Positions 10,444 through 21,086 of a stretch of DNA of 64,000 nt are shown one piece after another. Position 1 is the stretch's first letter; each line of letters begins with the position of its first letter. Source of the DNA: Lycium barbarum (lineage: Eukaryota; Streptophyta; Magnoliopsida; Solanales; Solanaceae); contig NC_083345.1 of the NCBI RefSeq assembly GCF_019175385.1, forward strand, positions 42,864,098-42,928,097. Direction: 5' to 3'. A program made the translations under genes and the position numbers. The notes below the pieces were generated by a model. The model searched no databases, was not told the origin of the DNA, and saw only the letters and a list, made by a program, of their open reading frames with translations.

Positions 10444-11757
10444 ATGCCGCCGAAAGGAAAAGCTACAGCTGCCAAGAAAGGCAAAGCTACGACGAAGAAG
10501 CGGGCAGAAAGGGAGCCTCCGGCGGAGGTAGAGGAAAGTGAATCGCAAAGTGAGGCCGCGCCCAATGTAGAAGAGCAGGAATGAGCCTCAGCTCCGATTC
10601 CTCCACCGGGTGCTTCGGGTCAACAAGTGTCCGAGGCCATACATTTATTGACACAGTTGGTTGCCGCTCAGGCACAACGACAGAATGCGGGCCTAAGTGA
10701 TCGTTCGGCTTGTACAAGAGCCCATGATTTCCTTACTCTAAACCCTCCAGAATTTTTCGGGTCGAAGCCGGATGAGGATCCACAAGGTTTTATCGATGAG
10801 ATGTTGCGGACGCTGAGACTTATGCATGCTTCTGAGACCGAACCCATGGAGTTGGCCTCATATAGACTTCGCGACGTGGCGGTACTAGGGTATAAAAATT
10901 GGGTGATATCAAGGGGAGAGAACGCACAACCTCCCGTTTGGCAAAAATTTGTGGATGCTTTTATTCGTCATTACTTGCCACCTGAAGTCCGCCGAGCTAG
11001 AGCGGACAGGTTCTTGAATTTGAAACAGGGAAGCATGAGTGCCCGAGAGTATAGTATGCAATTCAACTCATTGGCCCGGTATGCCCCGACTATGGTGGCC
11101 GACATGGGAGACCGAGTCAATAGATTTGTGAGTGGTTTAGGACCACACTTGTTCAGAGATTGTCTGACAGCCTCTTTGCAAGACGGGATGGTAATTTCCC
11201 GGATACAGGCCCATGCTCAGAACCTCAAGGAACGACAACGACAGCAGAGAAGTGATCATGATGGTGATAGAAGACAAGGTAAGAGGGCTAGATCTATGGG
11301 GGAGAGCAGTGAGTACCGAGGGGGACCGAAACAGACGCATTCTAGGCACTCAGGTCAGACAGTGACCAGTGCACCTCCCAGATTCTCGGATAGGACATTT
11401 CACCGTTCTTTTCAGTCAGGCCAGGGGCAGAGTTCGAGGGCCTCAGATTCGCAGTCTAGGGGAGACTTTAGCCAGAGGAGACCTCCAGTACCGCGGTGTA
11501 GCCAGTGCGGTAAATTGCATTCCGGACAATGTCGTCTGGGTTCGGATGCTTGCTACGCCTGCGGGCAGGTTGGTCATATGATGAAAGATTGCCCTTCATC
11601 GAGAGGTAGAGTTGGGACTCAGCCTACGGGGTCAGCAGTTGGGTCCTCTTCAGTGCGCCCGGCAGCGCAGACTTCACAGACCACAGCAGGTAGAGGTAGA
11701 AGGGGAGCATCCACTTCAGGTGCTGTTCAGCCCCGTGTATATGCCTTAGCTGGGTGA
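10444..11757 (+). pseudogene. gag: Element C gag, interrupted by a stop
   Basis: The start ATG at 10444 (MPPKGKATAA) is chosen because E and F begin alike and an acceptor-like TTTCAG lies 4 nt upstream. A basic, charged N-terminus is cut by TGA at 10582-10584, where the related E and D proteins have Gly in EEQEGASAP. The same frame then runs 376 codons from 10627. It holds the retrotransposon gag domain (FFGSKPDEDPQGFIDEML ... FVDAFIRHYLPPEVRRARAD, about 10750-11000), two Cys clusters, the second a CCHC knuckle CYACGQVGHMMKDC (about 11550-11590), and a Gly/Arg/Ser-rich tail. It ends at TGA 11755-11757, where relatives have Arg (CGA to TGA), so gag and pol were originally one frame. Confidence 0.9.
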
Positions 11758-14700
11758 CATGATCTTGAGTCTTCCCCAGATGTTGTCACAGGTACCTTGA
11801 CTATAATTTCCCGTGACGTATATGCTCTGATTGATCCGGGTTCTACCTTCTCATATATTACTCCGTATATCGTTGATTGTGTTGGGGTGAGACCCGAACC
11901 GATTAAACCTTTCGAGGTATTCACTCCGGTTGGTGATACCGTAATAGCGAGACAAGTATATAAGGACTGTGTAGTCATTATATGTGATCGCCAGATGACA
12001 GCGGATTTGATTGAACTTGAGATGATAGATTTCGATGTAATTATGGGTATGGATTGGTTGGCATCGTGTTATGCTAATGTTTGCTACCGGACCAAGGTAG
12101 TTCGATTCCAATTTCTGGGAGAGCCCGTACTTGAGTGGAAAGGTAATACGGCGTCCCCAAAGGGTAGGTTTATTTCCTACCTCAAGGCGAGGAAGATGAT
12201 AGCAAAAGGTTACATTTATCATCTAGTTCGGGTTCATAATACAGAGGCAAAGCCGCCAACTTTCCAATCTGTTCCGGTGGTGAACGAATTTCCAGACATA
12301 TTCGCAGATGAACTTCCAGGTCTTTCTCAAGAAAGGGAAATCGACTTTGCTATTGATGTATTACCAAACACCGAGCCTATTTCTATTCCTCCGTATCGAA
12401 TGGCTCCAGCAGAACTGAAAGAGCTAAAAGCACAGCTAAAGGATTTACTTGAGAAGGGGTTTATAAAGCCTAGTTCTTCGTCGTGGGGAGAACCAGTCCT
12501 GTTCGTAAAGAAGAAAGACGGATCTCTACGAATGTGTATCGACTACAGGCAGTTGAACAAGGTGACAATAAAGAATAAATACCCTCTTCCCAGAATCGAC
12601 GATTTGTTTGATCAATTACAGGGCGCTAAATGGTTCTCCAAGATAGATTTGAGATCGGGTTATCATCAGGTGAGAATTAGGGAAGCAAATATTCCCAAGA
12701 CTGCCTTCAGGACAACATATGGTCACTACGAGTTTCGAGTAATGTCGTTTGGGTTGAAAAATGCCCCGGCGGTGTTTATGAATTTAATGAACAATGTGTT
12801 CAGCCCATTCTTGGACCTCTTCGTGATAGTATTTATCGACGATATTTTGGTGTATTCTCGCACAGAATCAGAACATGCAGATCACCTAAGAATTGTTATG
12901 GGCGTTCTTTGAGCCTGGGAATTATATGCAAAATTCTCGAAGTGCGAGTTTTGGCTTAATTCGGTAGCATTTCTAGGTCATGTTATTTCAGACGATGGTA
13001 TCCGAGTCGACACTCAGAAAATAGAAGCTGTGAAGACTTGGCCAAGACCTACGACGCCTACAGAAGTTCGTAGTTTTCTGGGTTTGGCAGGTTATTATCG
13101 AAGATTCGTAGAGGGCTTTTCATCTATTTCAGCCCCATTGACAAAGTTAACTTAGAAGTCGGCTAACTTCCAGTGGAGTGATGCCTGTGAGTGTAGCTTC
13201 CAAGAGTTGAAAAACAAGTTGACCTCAGCGCCAGTGCTAACACTTCCAGAAGGATCAGATGGCTATGTAGTATATTGTGACCCCTCCGATGTGGGATTAG
13301 GATGTGTATTGATGCAGAATGGGAAAGTTATTGCATATGCTTCGAGACAGTTGCAAAAACATGAACAGAATTATCCCACTCATGATCTTGAGCAAGCTGC
13401 GGTCATTCATGCATTGAAAATGTGGAGACACTACTTATATGGTGTGCACGTGGACATCTATACGGATCACAAAAGCCTTCATTATATTTTCAAACAGAAG
13501 GAGTTGAACCTGCGGCAAAGGCGATGGTTAGAATTACTGAAGGATTACGATGTGAACATTCTATATCATCCAGGAAAGGCGAATGTAGTAGCAGATGCAC
13601 TTAGCCGCCGATCGATGGGTAGTTTATGTGGCGTTCCTTCGGAAAAGCGAGAAATGGTTCGTGACTTCCATCGGTTATCAAGTCTCGGCGTACGACCAAT
13701 TGATTCAGGAGATGCAAGTATTAGCATCAATGACCCCAAAGTTTCATCATTGAGTCTAGAAGTGAAGGAACAGCAATATGAAGATCCTCAGTTAAGCCAC
13801 TATCGAGATCTATCTCAGGAAAAGGAAAATTCTCCATTCGAAGTTTCCGTAGATGGAGTTCTTAGATACCAAGACAGATTGTGTGTACCGGATGTGGCGA
13901 GACTACGCCAGCGAATTTTAGAGGAAGCGCACCATTCTTGGTATTCCATTCATCCAGGAGAAACTAAGATGTATCATGACCTTAAATTGATGTATTTGTG
14001 GGATGGCATCAAGCGAGACATAGCAGAATTTGTAGCACAGTGCCCAAATTGCCAGCAAGTGAAGGCCGAGCATCAAAAACCAGGAGGCTTATTGCAAGCA
14101 GCTCATTTTCTCCCCGTTAGAACCACATATTCAGCGGAAGATTATGCTAAGTTGTATCTCAAGGAGATTGTACGACTTCACGATATTCCTTTGGCCATTA
14201 TCACAGACAGAGGGGCGAAGTTCTCAGCCAAGTTCTGGAAGTCCTTTCAACAAGGTCTAGGTACTCAAGTTAAGCTCAGCACGGCGTTCCATCCGCAGAC
14301 CGACAGACAAGCCGAGCGTACTATTCAGACCTTGGAAGATATGCTACGAGCGTGTGTATTGGACTTTGGTGGTAGTTGGGATGAGCATTTGCCTCTTATT
14401 GAATTTGCCTATAATAACAGCTATCATTCCAGTATTCAAATGGCTCCATACGAGGCCTTATATGGAAGAAAATGCAGATCTCCAATTGTATGGTTTGAAA
14501 CCGGAGAAGTACAATTGATAGGCCCCGACTTGATCCAACAAGCAGTTGAAAAGGTTAAAGTGATTCGAGACCGACTGTTAACAGCTCAAAGTCGCCAAAA
14601 GTCTTACGCAGATCATCGCCGACGAGACTTGGAATTTCAAGTGGGCGATTGGGTGTTCCTGAAGGTATCGCCGATGAAGGGAGTGATGAGATTTGGCCAG

Positions 14701-15096
14701 AAGGGAAAGCTAAGTCCCAGATATATCGAACCCTACCAAATCATTCGCAAGGTGAGTCGAGTAGCCTATGAATTGGACTTGCCTTCAGAGCTCGAATCTG
14801 TGCATCCAGTATTCCATGTTTCGATGCTCCGCAAGTGTATTGGAGACCCAACAAGAATAGTTTCGGTTGATGATGTGCAAGTAGCAGAGAAGCTAACATA
14901 CGAGGAAATGCCCATTGCCATTTTGGATAGACAAGTACGAAGGCTTCGGAATAAAGAGGTTGCTTCAGTCAAAGTTCTATGGCAGAACGATAATCGGGAA
15001 GAAATGACTTGGGAAGCGGAGGAGAAGATGAAATCTATGTACCCCCATTTGTTCCAATCCCCAGAAGAGATTCAAGATGAGACGTCGATGATGTAA
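11758..15096 (+). pseudogene. pol: Element C pol: protease, RT, RNase H, integrase lacking part of its core
   Basis: Continues in the gag frame. Protease has [11 protein letters not shown] (about 11830). RT has [10 protein letters not shown] and [10 protein letters not shown], so both aspartate motifs are kept. RNase H has YCDPS, HDLE, YTDHKSL and ADALSR. The IN zinc finger has HxxxxxxH and CPNC. Stops: TGA 12910-12912 (where relatives have Arg) and TAG 13153-13155 (Gln). From 13207 to 15096 the frame is open for 629 codons. At 14095-14105, KPGGLLQ joins straight to [10 protein letters not shown]: about 39 residues, including the first catalytic aspartate of the DD35E triad (MDF...GLP) and the VDRLTK segment, are missing without a frameshift. 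The second aspartate (ITDRG) and the glutamate (QAERTIQ) remain. The GPY/F motif reads EPY (YIEPYQI). A chromodomain-like tail ends at PHLFQSPEE. Confidence 0.92.
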
Positions 15097-15264
15097 GGTA
15101 TGCATGTTTTAATTTTATGTTTTTAGTCGTGTGTGGCCATAAATGTGTTGATATTGTGATATAGCCCTGTGAGGTGAAGATATTGTGGGTTGTTGTAAAG
15201 GGAAGGTAGTGTCCAAATTACAAAGGAAACTATAGCAAAATTTTTCTAGAATTCCCAAGTGTCG

Positions 15265-15301
15265 AACATTCGAGGACGAATGTTCCAAAAGGGGGGAAGA
15301 A
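15265..15301 (+). other. Pre-PPT hairpin and polypurine tract of element C
   Basis: AACATTCG-AGGA-CGAATGTT (15265-15284) is followed by AAAAGGGGGGAAGAA and the 3' LTR at 15302. This is the same arrangement as in B, D, F and H. Confidence 0.85.
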
Positions 15302-17662
15302 TGTTACACCTCGGAAATTTCTCCGTACTTGTATAATGAGTGGAATGATGAAGAGTTTGAGTGTATGATGTTAAGTCGGGAATGGCTAATTATGAATTTT
15401 TGGAAATAAGAAAGTCGCGGAAAATTTTCAGCCCAGTGGTCGTATATGGCACTATACGGCCCGTAAAGTGATTTACGGACCGTATAGTGCAATCGTCCTT
15501 CAGCGTGCCAAAAATCTCAAGTTCTGCCCAGTGTTGATATGGTTAAAAACGACCCAGTTTCCGGCCCGTAAACTGGTTTACGGTCCGTAAACCAGGTCGT
15601 AATGCCATGTTCCTCAGCCAAAACTTTCTGTTTTTAAAATGATTGAATACGGCCATGGAGGACGGACCGTAAATCAAAATACGGTCCGTATATGGTGGTT
15701 TACGACCACTGTTCATCCCGACAAGAATTCATTAAAGATCAGATTTTGTGATTTTTAAAGGGGACTTAACCCTCATTTTAATTCATTATTCATTCAACCA
15801 ACTCAAGAGACTTCTAGAACCCTCCAAATACTTCCTCCACAAGAATTCAAAAGGATCAAAGGAACCATTAAGATCAACACTAATTTCATGGAATCAAGTG
15901 TAAGAACACAATAAAGGATCATCTAAGTGAAGAAATTCCAAAGAAGGTGGAACTAGGGTTTTGTCTAATTGAAGTATTTCAACTTAAGGATTGTTCAACC
16001 ATCATCCAAGGTAAGTTTCATGATTATTCCATGTTGGTTGAAGTATTGGAAAACTTAGACACTTGAAATGTAGAAGAACATAGAAATGGGTCATTATTGA
16101 GTGAATAGTGACATAAATGAATGATAGTGGAATTGAACTATGAATATTGAAGTGTTGTGAGTACAAATACGTTATAAATGATGTTTATATCATGAAACAG
16201 GCATTAAATGCATGAAAACGCAAAGACGAGTCATAAGGTTAAATATGGGGGAAATTGGAGAAAAATGGTGGATTTTGCTAAACGCACGTAAATGACGATT
16301 GTCGATTATGATATTGCGAATAATATTATGAATATTGGGAGTTGATATAGAACGTGAGAAAAGTAGTATTAGCAAAGGAGACGCTGCCCATCTTTTCCTA
16401 GAATTAGCGATGCGTTCTTGTAGTTAGTTTACTAATGTTGATCCGAATTCTCTTATGAAGGTAACGACGTGATTTTGAAGGAGAGCAAGTGAGCGATAGC
16501 CTAGCTAGGCGACCAAGGTATGTGAGGCTAGACTCTTTTCTTTCTATGGCATGAATCCCATGACACGATTTCCTCTCTTTCCCTGATTCTCCTCTACCCG
16601 GAAAGCCAAGAGTTTAAGATCATAAATAGCTATATGAGTCAAGAAACATGATATGACGCTCCCACGACGTAAATGATATTGTTCCTTGTACACACTCACC
16701 TTATACATTGATCCTTTCAAGGTGAGGCAGAGTATTCATGTATGGGCATAATAGAATTGAGGGTACACGACCTTACGTCACCTCGACGGAATCCAGCCGA
16801 TTTATGCATGTATAATAACAAGTATGTTTTAGTAAGCATATTGTATAAGTATTTTTATAAAGATCATGTCATGATTGCATTCACACCGGGCCTAGTTGGC
16901 CGGGCAGACACCGCTTCGGCGGGCGGCGATACGGATACACCACGACCTACGGGCGTGGGCAGACACCACTAGTGGGCGGCATGAGATGGTACCCCGGACG
17001 CGGGCTAATATTATTGATTATCACACCGTTCCGACATGGATGGGCAGCTTGCATATGATGCATATATGTCATGATGATGAGTATGAGTAAGATAGCATGC
17101 GTTACTTCTTTATGATTATCAGTCAGATCCAGATGCTTCCTGTTGATGTTATCACTACATTATTGATGCCTTCTTTCATTGTTTATGCCTCTCATACTCA
17201 GTACAATATTCGTACTGACGTCCTTTCTTCGGACGCTATGTTCATGCCCACAGGTAGACAGGGAGGAGAGCTTGGCCCAGATCCCCAGTAGCTGTCAGCG
17301 GATAGAGAGCACTCCATTATTCGGAGGTGCTTATGGCTATTCTTTTGATGTACATATACATATGCATATTTTGGGCACGACGGAGTCTTGTTCCGTCTGT
17401 TTATACAGTATGTCAGTAGAGGCTCGTAGATACGCAGTGTGGGTTAGATGGTCTCACAAAAATGCTGCTATTGTATATTTTATTTTGATGGCCAAGAGAC
17501 AATGTATATAAGTATTTATATTTTATTTAGAATATGATTTCTCATGCTATTTGTATACTAAGCTGGTAATAGACTATTGAGTGAGTAAGATAAGTAGTAG
17601 AGTGAGCGGTGCTCGGTAACTAGCTCCGGGTACCCGTCGCGGCCCCTAGTCGGGTCGTGACA
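15302..17662 (+). repeat. 3' LTR of element C
   Basis: 2361 bp, TGTTACACC ... GTCGTGACA. It matches the 5' LTR through its length apart from scattered substitutions and indels; the double hairpin lies near 17208-17242. It is followed by GATAT at 17663-17667. Confidence 0.95.
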
Positions 17663-17667
17663 GATAT
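17663..17667. repeat. Target-site duplication of element C, right copy (GATAT)
   Basis: Matches 7855-7859. Sequence of the B LTR continues from here. Confidence 0.95.
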
Positions 17668-17711
17668 AATGAAGTAATGATGACGATGATGATGTTGAGG
17701 ATACGTATGTA

Positions 17712-17783
<72 letters not shown>

Positions 17784-18626
17784 TCAAGATATGACTATTA
17801 AGAACACCGAGCCTATATGGTCGGGTATGATATCTATCGCGCGCACACCACTACAGTTGGGTATAGATAACGCTGTGCCTTGGTAGGGCCAGGTACGTAT
17901 AACACCGAGCTTTATTATGGTCATGTAGACGCCGAACCTCTATGGTCAGGTATGATACTACTATAAGTAAAATTGTATGAAATGGGAGGTCCCCCATTAG
18001 AAAGAGGGTAAGTAAATACAATGAACGATGCTAGAGGTATAAATGGCTTTTCCTCCCATGACTCTTCTATCTTATGTTATTTTCTCATGCTTCCGTTATG
18101 CTATTGATTATGCTTTACATACTTAGTACATTATTCGTACTGACATCCTTTTGTTTGTGGACGCTGCTTCATGCCCGCAGGTGGACAGGGAGAAAGACCT
18201 GATCCTTAGGCCGCTTATCCAGAGATTGCTTAGAGGAGCTCCATTTGATCTAGAGCTGCAAATGTGGGTATTATTCTTTTGTGTATATATGGGCATGGCG
18301 GGGTCCTGTCCCGTCTTTATGATGGTGTTTCATACTCTTCCTGCAGGCTCGTAGAGATTCTCTTACGGTAAATGTCTTTTGCCTTGTCGGCTCATATTTT
18401 GGCATATTATTTTGTTAGCCTTGTTGTCTTGTGTATACGTATATGGGCATAGTTGTTGACGTTGATATATATAAACGTGTTTTAGTGGTTTGAAATGGTA
18501 TTATTGAGGCATAGGATTGTTAATAGGCCATGTGGCTCACCGATATATGAATGTGAATGTACTATGAGAGGTGCCTGATGGGTTAGCTCCAGGTGCCCGT
18601 CATGGCCCTCCGGTTGGGTCGTGACA
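17668..18626 (+). repeat. 3' LTR of element B, right part
   Basis: Continues the LTR interrupted at 7859. It carries a long TA repeat, CGAGCCTATATGGTCGGGTA-type repeats (about 17805-17950), a decayed double hairpin (18125-18155, second stem CATCC / GGACG with one mismatch), a CAG|GTGGAC donor-like site (18180/18181) and the terminus GGGTCGTGACA at 18626. Confidence 0.88.
17714..17780. repeat. (TA)n microsatellite in LTR B
   Basis: 67 nt of uninterrupted TA dinucleotides. It opens spurious frames and would be length-polymorphic. Confidence 0.97.
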
Positions 18627-20320
18627 CGGACACCAGTCACCAGAAAGTTATTGGTTTGACCATTCTCAGCCCGAAATCCGACTATCACCTGAGGCCCCAC
18701 AGATATAGCACAAACATGCAAACACGCATAAAAACGCAGTACGAAGTCACCCGTGGCCTCAGATTTCCCAACGGGGCCTCGTTGACCAAGTCAACCTCCA
18801 ATACCCCAAAACCAACTTTCCAACCCACATCTCAAAACACACTTTAATGCATTGGAAAACGAACTGAACATGCCCGGAAGTTACAAATGACCATTCGGAC
18901 CTTTTGGAATCGACGGATTTTCGAAAAACGTCCCTTTACCCAAAAGTCAACTTTGGGTCAAAGATTTTTTGCTTTAAGGCTTATTATCACAAAGCCAAAC
19001 TAATATTCACCCGATGACCTCGGAAATCGTACCACCCATCCCAGCAAGTCTAATATAAGCTAATGATGATTGGAAAAAGGTTAACAAGGTCAAAATTACC
19101 GTAACAGCCAAACGCGTCCTTACAGTTCTAGTTTGGTCGACGAATTTTAGAGGTGTTATGACGTAAAGGTACAATCTTTACTTATTCTTGATCAGTACAT
19201 TTTTTTTTTATGTCTTATTTTATAATCGATATTTTTTAAGCTTTTAAAAGTAAGCTCTTGATGGTCATGACCACTGTTATTAATTTTGAGATTAGTATGT
19301 TTGGAACCACTTCATTAGATGAAACCATTTTACTAAAAGATCTGAAAACAATTTTGTGTTTTACTTGAGATTTCACCATGACAATGATGCGAGTATAACT
19401 CTTTCCATTTTTTTACCCTTGGAAGCATAATCTCTTTGTTGCATTATTTAATGTAGAATGTCGAGTTCCCTGTGTATTTCCTCATCTTGTATTATATTTA
19501 TATGTTTACCTGTTAATTTATATTCTTGGGAGTTGGTAGCTAATTATATTATTTTTGTTCACTCCATACTTTACTGTGTAACCGAAAGGTTTAAGAATAT
19601 TAACTAAACTATTAGCGTTATATGTGCTCACGAACTAGAAGAAATGATATTGAACTTTATGTGGGGTTTTAGCCGGTATAATGTTCGCTAGATTTGTTTC
19701 GCGGAGCGTCGTTTTATATAAAGTTATAACTGTTGAAATGCTAGTTTGCTTACTTTGATCAAGAATCTTTATTATTTAATTTTTTCTTTGACTAATTAAA
19801 TATTAAGAACAGACAAAAAGGGGATCTACCTTGTTTGCTTTGGGCTATAGAAATTAATATCAATTTTGAAGTTGATATATGCATATGCTTAAGTAGATTT
19901 ATTCACCTAATGATATATGTGTGGTCTCAAGGTGTAAACACATCTCTGATTATGAGCTACTAATTTTACCTAATCAAATTAAGAAGTAACGAACATATGG
20001 TGCTACCCTTCTTCTGCTGCTAATTTGATTTTGAAATGAATGGATAAGTTTTCCCTTTGATGCACCTTCAGAATAATAATTTTTTTTTAGTTTAATCATG
20101 TCATTTGTTAATTCTCTTTGTTTTTAACTGACCAAGCCTATCTCGCATTTAAAAAAAAATTATTCTCTTTTCCGCTATATGAGAAATATTTGTCTGTAAT
20201 TTTCGTACTTGCTAATTTGCTAACATGTTTTCAATTATTTTAGTTTAAGCGCTATCTTTCAATGTGCGAAATGCTGCCTAGCCAAAATGCATGCTTTATG
20301 TGATCATGCCATTAACAACT

Positions 20321-20346
20321 GACGCTACACCTATAAGTGTGGCGTC
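20321..20346. other. Isolated hairpin GACGCTACAC / GTGTGGCGTC
   Basis: Two 10-nt arms with one G-T pair around a CTATAA loop. GC-rich arms stand out in an AT-rich surrounding. It may be the relic of a repeat; no function is assigned. Confidence 0.5.
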
Positions 20347-20960
20347 TGTATTACTAAAATTTCTTCTCTTTTGCGAGGAACTGCTATCCATGGAACCTAT
20401 CAAGAGCTCGCTATCCAAAGAAATTAAGGAAGTCCTGGCAAGCGATTAGGTACGACATATGATCAAGTGGAATGACTTGTCACGGGAAACTCAACGCAAG
20501 TGGAGTCATCGGCGCAAGCGGAGCTAGGTACATCGGGAAATGATGAAAAAGGCCGGTTAAAGCTGACTTCTTGTATGAAGCGCATCTATAGCCTTATAAA
20601 AAAATAAAGCAACTCGTTTCTCCTTCCTTTCTAATTTCATATGTCAGTCTTTTCAGAAGTCTCAAAACTTGACAACTTTTAATACTACACTAAATTGCTG
20701 ACATGCTTTCATACAATCTAAACATCAGAACATTTTTATGCTTCACATAGCTTTTCTTAAATGCTTACTATTTTATTTAGTACTCTTGGAGATATAAAAG
20801 AATTCTTTTCATCTCGTTTTAAGGCATCTAAGACATTCGATCATAGCAAAATAGAATAGACGGAGTAACATCGCATTGGGCCCGTTCTCAGCCTTATCAT
20901 GTACTGATCCCACATTATTCTCCTACTCTTAGCTTTAAATTTATATATTGTTAATTTATT

Positions 20961-21040
20961 ATTTATTTCAATCCTTTACATTGAATTTGCCACCAAAATT
21001 ATTTATTTCAATCCTTTACATTGAATTTGCCACCAAAATT
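20961..21040. repeat. Perfect 40-bp tandem duplication
   Basis: 20961-21000 and 21001-21040 are identical (ATTTATTTCAATCC...CCACCAAAATT). No divergence between copies means a recent event. It lies 46 bp left of the truncation point of the D LTR. Confidence 0.97.
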
Positions 21041-21086
21041 AAGGTGGCACACATTTTACTAACCATTTTACTATCCTTATCTTTTC

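Larger units (their letters stand above)
7860..17662 (+). mobile_element. Element C: complete Ty3/gypsy (Tekay-type) retrotransposon
   Basis: Full structure on the plus strand: 5' LTR 7860-10237, PBS, gag-pol in one frame (10444-15096, with stops), polypurine tract, 3' LTR 15302-17662, flanked by GATAT. Total length is 9.8 kb, inserted in the 3' LTR of element B. The LTRs are alike but carry several indels (for example near 7935, 9580 and 17600), so it is clearly older than element F. Four in-frame stops and an in-frame loss of the first part of the integrase core make it non-autonomous. Confidence 0.95.
3026..18626 (+). mobile_element. Element B: decayed Ty3/gypsy (Tekay-type) retrotransposon, 3' part, hosting element C
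   Basis: A plus-strand element cut by the insertion of A on its left; gag, PBS and the 5' LTR lie outside the window. What is visible is the end of protease through integrase (3026-6232), the pre-PPT hairpin, the polypurine tract, and a 3' LTR of about 2.39 kb split by element C at 7859/17668. Removing C and one copy of GATAT gives a continuous LTR starting TGTTACATC and ending GGGTCGTGACA at 18626. The target duplication to the right would be CGGAC; its partner is not visible. Confidence 0.88.
18627..21086. other. Non-coding interval with old repeat debris
   Basis: No gene is supported here. The first 500 nt (to about 19150), read on the minus strand, resemble a dispersed Solanaceae repeat with TTGACTTTGGGTCAA-like text and phrases such as GACCTCGG; the family is not identified with certainty. 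From about 19150 the sequence is AT-rich (poly-T at 19200 and 20080) with no open frame of note. It also holds a hairpin (20321-20346) and a 40-bp tandem duplication (20961-21040). The right edge is the truncated LTR of element D. Confidence 0.5.

Noticed and set aside
17677..17886. Open frame with a Tyr-Ile repeat
   Set aside because: It is the translation of the (TA)n microsatellite in LTR B.
18627..19150. Host exon in 18593-18847 (84-codon frame)
   Set aside because: It starts inside the B LTR, crosses the element boundary and resembles dispersed repeat text rather than a protein.
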